From positions 1 to 64,000 of the forward strand of contig JAIQEY010000022.1 in the NCBI GenBank assembly GCA_020073565.1: DNA of 64,000 nucleotides. The letters are read 5' to 3'. The DNA is from Terriglobia bacterium (GTDB lineage Bacteria; Acidobacteriota; Terriglobia; Terriglobales; Acidobacteriaceae). How positions within the stretch are numbered: the first letter of the stretch is position 1; every line of letters begins with the position of its first letter. The notes beneath the pieces are model-generated. The model saw nothing but the letters and a program-made list of their open reading frames with translations. It searched no databases and was not told the DNA's origin. Shown here in pieces: positions 8,125 through 16,189 of this stretch. The position numbers and the translations under genes are program-made.

Positions 8125-10521
8125 TTGAGCGATAGTCTCAGGTTTGCCCCAGGTTGGCCCGGAATCGAACCGCGCTGGACCTCCAGCGCCAAGACCGGCG
8201 TCGGCACCGCCTTGAATCTTCACAGCCGCGTCTGGTTCACGATCAGTCACGGCATCCTCAACGAGATTTACTTCCCCCGCCTGGACCAGGCGTGCACCCG
8301 CGACTTCGGCCTGCTCGTCACCAATGGTCGCGACTTTTTCTCCGAAGAGAAACGCCATTGTACCTTCCAGAACTTGCCACTCGAACCCGGAGTGCCCGCC
8401 TACGAACTCACCAACACCTGCATGCAAGAACGTTACCGAATCGAGAAGGAAGTGCTCACCGATCCCTGGCGCAACGTCGTTCTGCAGAAGATTCGCTTCA
8501 TTCCGTTAGTCGGAAAGCTGAGTGACTATCGTTTGTACGCGCTGCTCGCCTCGCATCTGGCCAACATGGGATATGGCAACACCGGCTGGGTGGGCGACTA
8601 CAAGGGTACCCCCATGCTCTTTGCGGAGCGTGATTCCTGCGCGCTTGCCCTGGCGTGCTCGGCGCCGTGGCTAAAGCGCTCAGTGGGGTTTGCCGGCACA
8701 TCCGACAGCTGGCAGGATCTGTCTCAGAATTTTCAGATCACCCTTGAGTACGATCGGGCTGAGAACGGCAACCTCGCTCTGACTGGCGAAATTGACCTTG
8801 GCGCGTGCAAGGGCGAGTTTGTCCTCGCGCTCGGCTTTGGCGGAATCTGGGCGGAGGCGGGACAGCAAGCGCTCTCTTCCCTGCTCACTTCGTACGAGTC
8901 GATCCGGAGTGACTATGTCTTTCACTGGAAGAATTGGCAAAACACACTGAAGAAGATCGACGAAAAGCCGCGTGAATGCGACTTGTATCGCGTCAGCGCC
9001 GCGGTTGTCCGAAGCCACGAATCCAAAGACTTTCTTGGCGGAATCATCGCCAGTCTCTCCATTCCCTGGGGATTCAACAAGGGCGACGAGGACTTGGGCG
9101 GATACCACCTCATTTGGCCCCGCGATCTGGTCGAAAACGCGGGCGGGCTGCTTGCGGCTGGCGCCCCGCACGATACTCTGCGCGTGCTGCACTACCTCGA
9201 AGTCACCCAGGAAGCAGACGGACATTGGGCCCAGAATATGTGGCTGGACGGCCGCTCATACTGGGGAGGCGTGCAGATGGATGAGACCGCGTTCCCCATT
9301 CTGCTCGTCGACTTGCTGCGCCGGGAAGCCCCAACGTGCTTCGGAGACTGCCAACGCTGGTGGCCGATGGTGTGCAAAGCCGCGGCGTTCCTGGTCGCGA
9401 ATGGCCCGGTCACGCAGCAGGACCGCTGGGAAGAAGACGGCGGCTACTCGCCCTTCACGCTCGCCGCTGAAGTTTCCGCACTGCTGGTGGCCGCTGACAT
9501 GGCACAGGCCATGGGCCAGATTCAGCCGGCGGAGTTTCTGCGCCAGATGGCCGACACCTGGAACGACAACATCGAGCGCTGGACCTACGCCGTCAACAGC
9601 GACCTGGCGCGCCAGATTGGAGTCGAAGGCTACTACGTTCGAATCACGCCTCCCGATGGGGACGGCGCCGCTTCACCGTTGCAGGGCTATGTTCCGATCA
9701 AGAATCGTCCTATCAATGCCAACGCGGCCGCGGTCGAGATCGTCAGCCCGGACGCGCTCGCCCTCGTCCGCTTTGGGCTGCGGGCCCCGGACGATCCCCG
9801 AATCCTCAACACGCTGAAAGTGATCGATGCGCTGTTGCGCGTCAAGCTGCCGCAGGGCCCTGGCTGGTACCGCTACAACTGCGACGGATACGGCGAACAT
9901 GAAGATGGAGCGCCTTTTGACGGCACCGGCGTCGGTCGCGTCTGGCCCCTGCTGGCCGGAGAACGAGCCCACTACGAACTGGCCGCCGGCCATCCGGCTT
10001 CCGCGGAAGCGCTGCTGCACGTGATGGAAAACTCCACCGGCGCCAGCCGCCTGATTCCCGAGCAGGTCTGGGATGCCGACGATATCGCCGAGCGCGAACT
10101 GTTCAAGGGCAAGGCTTCCGGTTCAGCCTGCCCGCTGGTGTGGGCACACGCCGAGTACATCAAGCTGCGCCGCTCCCTGCTCGATGGGAAGATCTTTGAT
10201 CAGCCTCCGCAAACCGTAGAGCGCTACCTGGAAAAGAAAGTATCCGCTACCTACTTCAACTGGCGCTTTAACAACAAGCCGCGCACGCTCCCATGCGGGA
10301 AAAAGCTGCGCCTTCTGTTCATGGAGCCGGCGCTGGTGCATTGGAGTTTCGACGGCTGGCAAACAGTGGAAGACAACGACTCCGAAGAAAGTGGCTGGAA
10401 CCTCCACCACCTGGATTTGCCAACCGAAACTCTCGCCGCAGGCCGCCAGATCATCTTCACCTTCTTCTGGAGAAATGGTGCACACTGGGAGGGACGAGAC
10501 TACCAGGTCACGGTCGAGTAA
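8125..10521 (+). CDS. GH15 family glucoamylase (glucan 1,4-alpha-glucosidase)
   Basis: The 798-residue protein has the layout of bacterial glucoamylases: an N-terminal beta-sandwich (from SRVWFTISHGILNEIYFPR) and a C-terminal (alpha/alpha)6 barrel. Active-site signatures are GGYHLIWPRDLVENAGG, RWEEDGGYSPF (general acid region, E436/E437) and ASRLIPEQVWD (general base E646). It releases glucose from starch or maltodextrin ends. I place the start at TTG 8125 (TTG-AGC-GAT, then LRFAPGWPGI) with GAGG nine nt upstream, because the open frame above it is not family-like and would overlap the divergent TPR gene. No signal peptide is seen, so it is probably cytoplasmic. Confidence 0.92.
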   Translation: MSDSLRFAPGWPGIEPRWTSSAKTGVGTALNLHSRVWFTISHGILNEIYFPRLDQACTRDFGLLVTNGRDFFSEEKRHCTFQNLPLEPGVPAYELTNTCMQERYRIEKEVLTDPWRNVVLQKIRFIPLVGKLSDYRLYALLASHLANMGYGNTGWVGDYKGTPMLFAERDSCALALACSAPWLKRSVGFAGTSDSWQDLSQNFQITLEYDRAENGNLALTGEIDLGACKGEFVLALGFGGIWAEAGQQALSSLLTSYESIRSDYVFHWKNWQNTLKKIDEKPRECDLYRVSAAVVRSHESKDFLGGIIASLSIPWGFNKGDEDLGGYHLIWPRDLVENAGGLLAAGAPHDTLRVLHYLEVTQEADGHWAQNMWLDGRSYWGGVQMDETAFPILLVDLLRREAPTCFGDCQRWWPMVCKAAAFLVANGPVTQQDRWEEDGGYSPFTLAAEVSALLVAADMAQAMGQIQPAEFLRQMADTWNDNIERWTYAVNSDLARQIGVEGYYVRITPPDGDGAASPLQGYVPIKNRPINANAAAVEIVSPDALALVRFGLRAPDDPRILNTLKVIDALLRVKLPQGPGWYRYNCDGYGEHEDGAPFDGTGVGRVWPLLAGERAHYELAAGHPASAEALLHVMENSTGASRLIPEQVWDADDIAERELFKGKASGSACPLVWAHAEYIKLRRSLLDGKIFDQPPQTVERYLEKKVSATYFNWRFNNKPRTLPCGKKLRLLFMEPALVHWSFDGWQTVEDNDSEESGWNLHHLDLPTETLAAGRQIIFTFFWRNGAHWEGRDYQVTVE

Positions 10522-10535
10522 CTTGAACCTATCCC

Positions 10536-10561
10536 GTAGAGACGTGGCTTGCCGCGTCTCC
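10536..10561. repeat. Dispersed palindromic repeat, copy 1 (GTAGAGACG family)
   Basis: The unit starts GTAGAGACG, ends CGTCTCC and contains a short inverted repeat (GAGACG / CGTCTC). A near-identical copy lies in the opposite orientation at 41335-41360. Confidence 0.75.
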
Positions 10562-10698
10562 TCAATGGATAGCGCAACGCAGAGAGCGCGGAATCTTTCC
10601 GACAGTGCGGTCGCGGCTCCCCACCCAAGCGGAGCATGAAATGATTGGATTTTGACACACCCTCGGGGAGAAGCCTATCATCTGCTTCAGGAACGAGT

Positions 10699-11055
10699 AT
10701 GCAGAAGCCACTCTCAAACTTGGACTACCTGATTGCCACCCAAAAAGAGGCGCCTGCCCAGAATCCGCCTGGTTCCTCGGGTCAATCGTCGATTGATGAA
10801 GCTGCGGTAGCCTTGGGAGGGCCGGTCCTGACCGCTCTGAACCGCGACCCTCAAGGCAAACAAACCTCATTCCAGTTGGTCGACACGCTCGATGTCAGTC
10901 TGCAGGATTTATCCCCGGTTTTGGATATTTTGTCCGAGCGGTTTCGATGGATCGAGATTGATCGGAGTGATCGCAAGGGAAACTATCAGATCACTCTGAC
11001 GCCACGTGGCCGCGACTACATCGAGAAGATTATGGGTAGAAACAGGGCCAAGTGA
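10699..11055 (+). CDS. Small winged-helix-like protein
   Basis: The 118-residue protein has a low-complexity N-terminus (residues 1-38, Pro/Ser/Gln rich) and a domain from about residue 40 that resembles a winged helix: GPVLTALNRD, QTSFQLVDTLDVSLQDLSPV, then a basic strand and the wing-like YQITLTPRGRDYIEKIM. This looks like a MarR/effector-type wHTH, so it may bind DNA or protein. I start at ATG 10699 rather than the upstream TTG because the region before it has no coding character. The membrane-protein gene that follows begins 31 nt downstream, suggesting one transcription unit. Function unknown. Confidence 0.65.
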   Translation: MQKPLSNLDYLIATQKEAPAQNPPGSSGQSSIDEAAVALGGPVLTALNRDPQGKQTSFQLVDTLDVSLQDLSPVLDILSERFRWIEIDRSDRKGNYQITLTPRGRDYIEKIMGRNRAK

Positions 11056-11086
11056 CACGCAACTGAACTTCCCCCCAAGGAGTCAG

Positions 11087-11950
11087 ATGCCCTTGCCACT
11101 AAGCTTTTCAGAACACATTCGTGAGTGGGGAGCGGCGGCGTTCGCCGCGTTTGTCCTTTTTCTTTCCATCACGGCTCTGCCTCTTGTCTCCCTGTGGGTA
11201 GTCTTTCCGGGCACACTCCCTACTATTTGGTACGCAACCCTGGCTGTCTCTTTCGGGGAACTCGTAGGCTTTTCGGAAATCATCACTCGTTACCGAGATG
11301 AGCCGCTGCGGGCGACCTTTAACCGATACGGCATCCTATACCTCCTCATCAACGGCGCTCTCTCCGGTTGTGCTTACTTTCTGCTTCGCGCCTACGGTGC
11401 AAGGATATTTCCCGCCGCCCAGGACCCGCCGCTGCTGGCCGCCATCGTTGCCGGATTTGGAGCCATGGCGGTGCTTCGCTCCAAACTCTTTGTTTTCCGT
11501 AGTGACGACGGCAAGGATATCCCGATCGGTCCCGACCTCGTAATCAGCTCCGTCCTGCGGATTGTGGACCGGAAGATTGACCGACTGCGCGCTGCCCGCC
11601 GTCAACAGTTGGTTTTCGAACTGGCCAAGCGCATTGCCGCGGTGATGGGGTCGGAGTCCGATTTCGACAATCCCAATAGTTTCGTGAGCATCTCGCTTGC
11701 TTCGTTTCAAAACTTGAGCACCGAAGAAAAACAGCAAATCGTCATCAAATCCGAGGAACTAAGAGAAAAACTCAAAGGCAAACCAAGTTTGTTCAAGGCC
11801 ATGGTGCTTGGTTTCGTCGTGCTCGATATCGCGGGAGAAGAGAATTTTCGCGCCATCATGCAGGATCTGGAAGAATATCTTCGGAGTATCGCGCCCGTTA
11901 AGCCAATATCGGGGTCTGGCCGACCTACGGGGCCACCCTCAGGGGCTTGA
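11087..11950 (+). CDS. Membrane protein with C-terminal cytoplasmic helical domain
   Basis: The 287-residue protein starts at an ATG with a strong AAGGAG four nt upstream. The first 130 residues hold about four hydrophobic segments (AAAFAAFVLFLSITALPLVS, WYATLAVSFGELVGF, YGILYLLINGALSGCAYFLL, LLAAIVAGFGAMAVL). From about residue 140 a basic, helical cytoplasmic tail follows, including RKIDRLRAARRQQLVFELAK and EEKQQIVIKSEELREKLK. It follows the small winged-helix protein closely, so the two may form a sensor/effector pair. I do not recognise the family and assign no function. Confidence 0.65.
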   Translation: MPLPLSFSEHIREWGAAAFAAFVLFLSITALPLVSLWVVFPGTLPTIWYATLAVSFGELVGFSEIITRYRDEPLRATFNRYGILYLLINGALSGCAYFLLRAYGARIFPAAQDPPLLAAIVAGFGAMAVLRSKLFVFRSDDGKDIPIGPDLVISSVLRIVDRKIDRLRAARRQQLVFELAKRIAAVMGSESDFDNPNSFVSISLASFQNLSTEEKQQIVIKSEELREKLKGKPSLFKAMVLGFVVLDIAGEENFRAIMQDLEEYLRSIAPVKPISGSGRPTGPPSGA

Positions 11951-12073
11951 TTTCTTTCGTTCGTATCGTCAAGCGTCAGGTTACAGACCGGGCGGCTGGC
12001 TGAGTTCTTCGGCAGCCTCCTCTTGAGCGACACTGCTAAACTACCCATACTCCCGATTTCAACTCGAGGCACC

Positions 12074-14053
12074 ATGCGCGTTCTGATCCTGTTTGTTATG
12101 GTCGTACTGATGATGATGAGCGTCCTCGCAACATCCCAGACTCTGCCTGCACCTCAAGCCATCACTGATCCCAAGCAGATCGCGTCCAAGCCCGATGCCC
12201 GTGTGGAGAAGAGTCTCTCGATTGAAAAGCTCTACATGACGCGCCAGGTCGGAGGTTCTACCTGGTCGCCCGATGGCAAGGCCGTGGCGTTCATCAGCAA
12301 CCTAAGCGGCCGCAATAATTTGTGGCTAGTCGCCGCGGAGGGCGGCTGGCCAACGCAGCTGACCATCAGCGATCAGCGCCAGACCAGCCCGACTTGGTCG
12401 CCCGACGGCAAGTGGATCGCCTACATGTCCGATTACGCCGGCGACGAGCAGTGGGACATTTTCCTGGTCTCGCCCAAGACCGGACAGGTCGTGAACCTCA
12501 CCAACACGCGTGAGATCGCCGAGGAAAGCCCCGCGTGGTCCGCCGACGGCCGCTACCTGGCGTATATGGTCAAGCCGAAGACGTCGTCGGTGTTCGAGAT
12601 CGATGTTTACGACATGCTCATGCGGGAAGTGAAGCACTTGACCACCGGGACCGCCAAAGACCGCATGAATGTCGCGCCGATTTGGTCGGCGGATGGCAAG
12701 TTCATCGTGTACACGCAGGAACAAGCCAAGGGCACAGATTCAAACGTATATCTGGTCGATGTTTCGAGCGTGCAAAGCACGCTGCTAACACCGCACGATG
12801 ACGAAAAAACCTACGAAGCGCACGACGTCTCGCCCGATGGTAAGCATATTCTGATTACTTCGAACGCCGCCAACGGATACGACAACGTTGGCCTGCTCGA
12901 GATTGCAAGCAAGAAGATTCACTGGCTCACGCAAGACAAATGGGAGATCCAGGGCGCCAGCTTCTCGCCTGACGGCAAGTCGCTTACCTACATTGCGAAC
13001 GTAGACGGCAATAACGACATCTACCTGTACGACGTCGCCACCGGAAGAGCCCGCGCCTTACCACTCCCCAAAGGTCTGAACTGGCCCTCCGGCAGAACCT
13101 CGCCCTTTACGCGCGACAACTCGCGCATGCTCTACGGCCACACCGGCCCCACCGCTCCCGGCGACCTCTGGGTCTACAGCTTGGCCGACGGCAAGTCTCA
13201 CCAGATTACGCATTCGCTGGTAGGCGGAGTGCGCGCCGAAGATATGGTCGAACCTCACCTGGTGCGTTATCCCAGCAAAGACGGCAAGTGGACTATCTCC
13301 GCGTTCCTGTATGTTCCCTACAACGCGCCGCACAATGGACAACATGCAGCCATCGTCTACGTCCACGGCGGACCCACGGCCCAGACCATGAACGGCTTCA
13401 ACCGCTTTGTGCAGTACATGGTGAATCAAGGGTATTTCGTCATTGCGCCCAACTACCGCGGCTCGACCGGATACGGCAAGGAATTTCAGCAGGCGAATTT
13501 GTTCGACATGGGAGGCGGCGATCTGCAGGACGTCCTGGCGGCGGCCGACTGGCTCAAACAAACCGGCTACGTGGACCCCAAGAAACTCATCCTGATGGGT
13601 GGAAGCTACGGCGGCTACCTCACCATGATGGGCGTCACCAAAGCGCCCGACGTCTGGGCGGCAGGCGTTCCGATTGTGCCCTTTGTGAACTGGTTCACCG
13701 AGATTCAGAACGAAGATCCCGTGCTCCAGCAAAGCGACCTGGCCACCATGGGCGATCCCGAAAAGAACAAAGCACTCTACGAGGACCGCTCGCCCATCAA
13801 CTTCGTCGACCAGATCAAGGCGCCGCTCTACCTTTTGGCGGGCGGCAACGATCCCCGCTGTCCAAAAACCGAAGCGCAGCAGGTGGTCGATGCGGTCAAA
13901 AAGCGTGGCGGCATAGTCGAATACAAAGTCTACGAAAACGAAGGCCACGGCTTCTCAAAAGTCGAAAACCAGATCGACGCTTACAAGCGAGTCGCGGACT
14001 TCCTGAAAGCCCACGTCCCGCCCGCGGATTGCAGTTGCTCGCTGAATGATTGA
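12074..14053 (+). CDS. S9 family prolyl oligopeptidase-like serine peptidase
   Basis: The 659-residue precursor has a signal peptide (MRVLILFVMVVLMMMSVLAT), a WD40/TolB-like beta-propeller (about residues 50-400) with repeated SPDGK blades (GSTWSPDGKAV, SPTWSPDGKWIAYMS, APIWSADGKFIVYT), and an alpha/beta hydrolase domain. The catalytic triad is visible as Ser511 in GGSYGGYLTMMG, Asp593 in GGNDPRCPKTEA and His625 in NEGHGFSK. These enzymes cleave short peptides in the periplasm. ATG at 12074 is preferred to the upstream TTG because the signal peptide begins there. It converges on a small minus-strand gene with a 6-nt gap. Confidence 0.92.
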   Translation: MRVLILFVMVVLMMMSVLATSQTLPAPQAITDPKQIASKPDARVEKSLSIEKLYMTRQVGGSTWSPDGKAVAFISNLSGRNNLWLVAAEGGWPTQLTISDQRQTSPTWSPDGKWIAYMSDYAGDEQWDIFLVSPKTGQVVNLTNTREIAEESPAWSADGRYLAYMVKPKTSSVFEIDVYDMLMREVKHLTTGTAKDRMNVAPIWSADGKFIVYTQEQAKGTDSNVYLVDVSSVQSTLLTPHDDEKTYEAHDVSPDGKHILITSNAANGYDNVGLLEIASKKIHWLTQDKWEIQGASFSPDGKSLTYIANVDGNNDIYLYDVATGRARALPLPKGLNWPSGRTSPFTRDNSRMLYGHTGPTAPGDLWVYSLADGKSHQITHSLVGGVRAEDMVEPHLVRYPSKDGKWTISAFLYVPYNAPHNGQHAAIVYVHGGPTAQTMNGFNRFVQYMVNQGYFVIAPNYRGSTGYGKEFQQANLFDMGGGDLQDVLAAADWLKQTGYVDPKKLILMGGSYGGYLTMMGVTKAPDVWAAGVPIVPFVNWFTEIQNEDPVLQQSDLATMGDPEKNKALYEDRSPINFVDQIKAPLYLLAGGNDPRCPKTEAQQVVDAVKKRGGIVEYKVYENEGHGFSKVENQIDAYKRVADFLKAHVPPADCSCSLND

Positions 14054-14059
14054 GACACT

Positions 14060-14446
14060 TCAGATGAGGCCCTTACGGGCTCTCAGAAGGAAATCCTCGG
14101 CGTCGGCACGCGCCTTCTCCATCATCCTCGAATCGTTAGCGTGCTCGATCCCCAGTTCATGTAGGACAAGTTCGACGGCAACCTTCGGTGTGTATCCTCG
14201 CTTGATAAGCGCCCGAGCACGCTCGGCGAAGGCGTTGTCAGCCTTCCATTTTGTTTCCTGTGTCGTTTCAGACCGGCTGGTTTCGGCCTCGCACGTGTGC
14301 TGGCGAAATTTCGCAGCGGCTAAGCGGTCGTAAGCCTCCATCGCCTCTTCTCCGCTTAGCAGGGTGGGGACGGGGAACCTCCATCGACAATTCGAGCAGC
14401 CCCAACCGCGTGCATCGCCCTGGATCCAGATCAGCGAGCGCTTCAT
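14060..14446 (-). CDS. Small zinc-ribbon-like hypothetical protein
   Basis: The 128-residue protein begins MKRSLIWIQGDARGWGCSNC and has a single N-terminal CxxC knuckle (WGCSNCRWRF) with a later H-x-C pair (FRQHTCEAE), a possible one-metal site. The C-terminal half is charged and helical (AERARALIKRGYTPKVAVEL). Small proteins with a CSxCxWxF opening and an H-x-C follow-up recur in Acidobacteria, without known function. The upstream in-frame extension lacks coding character, so I start at ATG 14446. The gene converges on the S9 peptidase. The roughly 200 bp before it up to 14646 show no feature I can name. Confidence 0.6.
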   Translation of the reverse strand: MKRSLIWIQGDARGWGCSNCRWRFPVPTLLSGEEAMEAYDRLAAAKFRQHTCEAETSRSETTQETKWKADNAFAERARALIKRGYTPKVAVELVLHELGIEHANDSRMMEKARADAEDFLLRARKGLI

Positions 14447-14646
14447 CTTGATGACCCAAGAAATACTACCGCACGAATACCGACGTGATATAGCGTAGCC
14501 TGCACCGTGGCACAGAAGGAACAAGACGTCTGGGATGCGAGAGCGCAAGCCCTGCGGCCACCGACGATCGGCAACTTGCGCAAGCGTTCGGCAACTCCAG
14601 CAAAATCGCCATTACACTCACAACTTCAAATTCGGTGCCCGCACGT

Positions 14647-16083
14647 TCAATGCCCCGGCGGCCGCAACCAACGCTGGAGGATCTCGGCCACATCCACCCC
14701 AGTGGCCTGTTGAAACAGGGGCGCCAGTTCCTCGATTTTGAAGGGTCGCTGTTCCTTCTGCGTTCGAAGCACGAGCGCGCGTAGGGCATCGCGCAGATCC
14801 TTCTTGTCTTGTGACTGCCGGCGGGTACGATCATCAATCTCCGCGGCCATCAAAGCGCCGCGTGCGAACGTGTTCATGCCGATGCGGAAATCTTTGGCGT
14901 AGAGGAAGGACGCCTCACGCGACAGCACCACCATGGGCATCAAGCGGATGAAGCCGGGTGCGTCATCGAGGATGCTGCGCAGAAAGTCGAACTGGCGTTG
15001 TCGGAAGTCCCTGGCTTCCTGCGCCGGCATGCCATCGGCGAGTGCCGCGATTGCGGCGTAGCGGCCGAAGCCTTCATTGAACCAGATGGTATCGATGATC
15101 GGCGGCATCTCCCACAAGAATGGAATATACCCCTCGCCGTAGGCGCGCTTCGGAATCCACGAATGCGCCATGTGGTGGGCATAGTTGACGAGCGTCATTT
15201 CCCTCTGTTGCTGTGTAGTGCGCGTCGTCATAGCACGCTCAGTCGATAGGCTAAAGGTTCCGCTGGTGAGATGTTCCTGGCTGAAGTCGTAATCGTGCCC
15301 GGGCAGAGGCTTCAGTAATTCAAGCTGCACGGTGTAGGTCGAAAAAGGCACATCACCGAAATACCGCTGCACGCGATCCAGCGCAGTGCGCGCCAGTTGG
15401 CCTTCCATTGCGAGGTCTTCTTCCCCTTCCGAGTAGACGGCCATCACCAGAGCGATCGTCCCATCGAATTGGCGAAGTTGCAGATCTGGACCCATCAGGA
15501 TCTCAGAGTCCGCGAGAGCGTAGTAGTTCGCGGCCGATGCGGATACCGTATGCAAGGGTGCCGGAATGGCTGGAGCTATCGTGCTGAAGACTGGCCAATC
15601 GGGCGGCCCTTCGACTCGCAGCGCGATCTTCGCTTCTTCCAAACCATCGATGTAGGCGAACACCGAGTAGCCAAGCAAGCCCACGTAGCGCGGGCGAACC
15701 TTCGAGGCTTCTTCGGCAGACAGAAGTTCCTTCTCCATGCGCACGACGTCAACCGAGTATTCGACACGCGCCACCTGTTCACCAGTGGCACCCAGTAACC
15801 AGCGCGGGCCATCGGGCGCCCGCTTCACTGCGACAGGCTTATCCTGATCAGAGAAGGCGCGCACGTCTTCGACGAACGAATCGTATAGGACAAGCTCGTA
15901 TCCACCCGGATAGTTGCGAGGCATGACCAAGGCGAGCGGCGCCGGACGCGGCGCCGGCAAGCCGATACGCACCTGCATTACGCCAGCATCCGCCGTAGTA
16001 TAGGCGAGACGATACTGCATGACGGGCTGGGCATTGGCAGCCCAAGCGCACAAGAAAACTGCTAGTAGTGCCCACTTTTTCAT
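14647..16083 (-). CDS. M61-like peptidase homologue with altered HExxH motif
   Basis: The 478-residue precursor has a signal peptide (MKKWALLAVFLCAWAANAQ), an N-terminal beta-sandwich and a thermolysin-like helical domain. Where M61 peptidases have HExxH, this protein has H303-H304-M-A-H307 in NYAHHMAHSWIPKRAYGEGY, so the catalytic Glu is His. The third zinc ligand is intact as E337 in IDTIWFNEGFGRYAA, about 30 residues downstream as in M61. The zinc site could remain while hydrolysis is lost or changed. No PDZ domain is seen. It appears monocistronic, and an ATG 45 nt upstream in frame is less likely as the start than the signal-peptide Met. Confidence 0.75.
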   Translation of the reverse strand: MKKWALLAVFLCAWAANAQPVMQYRLAYTTADAGVMQVRIGLPAPRPAPLALVMPRNYPGGYELVLYDSFVEDVRAFSDQDKPVAVKRAPDGPRWLLGATGEQVARVEYSVDVVRMEKELLSAEEASKVRPRYVGLLGYSVFAYIDGLEEAKIALRVEGPPDWPVFSTIAPAIPAPLHTVSASAANYYALADSEILMGPDLQLRQFDGTIALVMAVYSEGEEDLAMEGQLARTALDRVQRYFGDVPFSTYTVQLELLKPLPGHDYDFSQEHLTSGTFSLSTERAMTTRTTQQQREMTLVNYAHHMAHSWIPKRAYGEGYIPFLWEMPPIIDTIWFNEGFGRYAAIAALADGMPAQEARDFRQRQFDFLRSILDDAPGFIRLMPMVVLSREASFLYAKDFRIGMNTFARGALMAAEIDDRTRRQSQDKKDLRDALRALVLRTQKEQRPFKIEELAPLFQQATGVDVAEILQRWLRPPGH

Positions 16084-16189
16084 TTTGCTCTCCCTGGTCG
16101 GCAACCCGAGCGTGCCAACACTGGCCATCTCATAAAGAGAGAGTACATAGCTCAGAAGAGTTGAAGGTCAAAACAATAGTCCGGCCTGC

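Noticed and set aside
13058-13948. Minus-strand ORF of 296 codons
   Set aside because: It is antisense to the S9 peptidase catalytic domain and has no family features.
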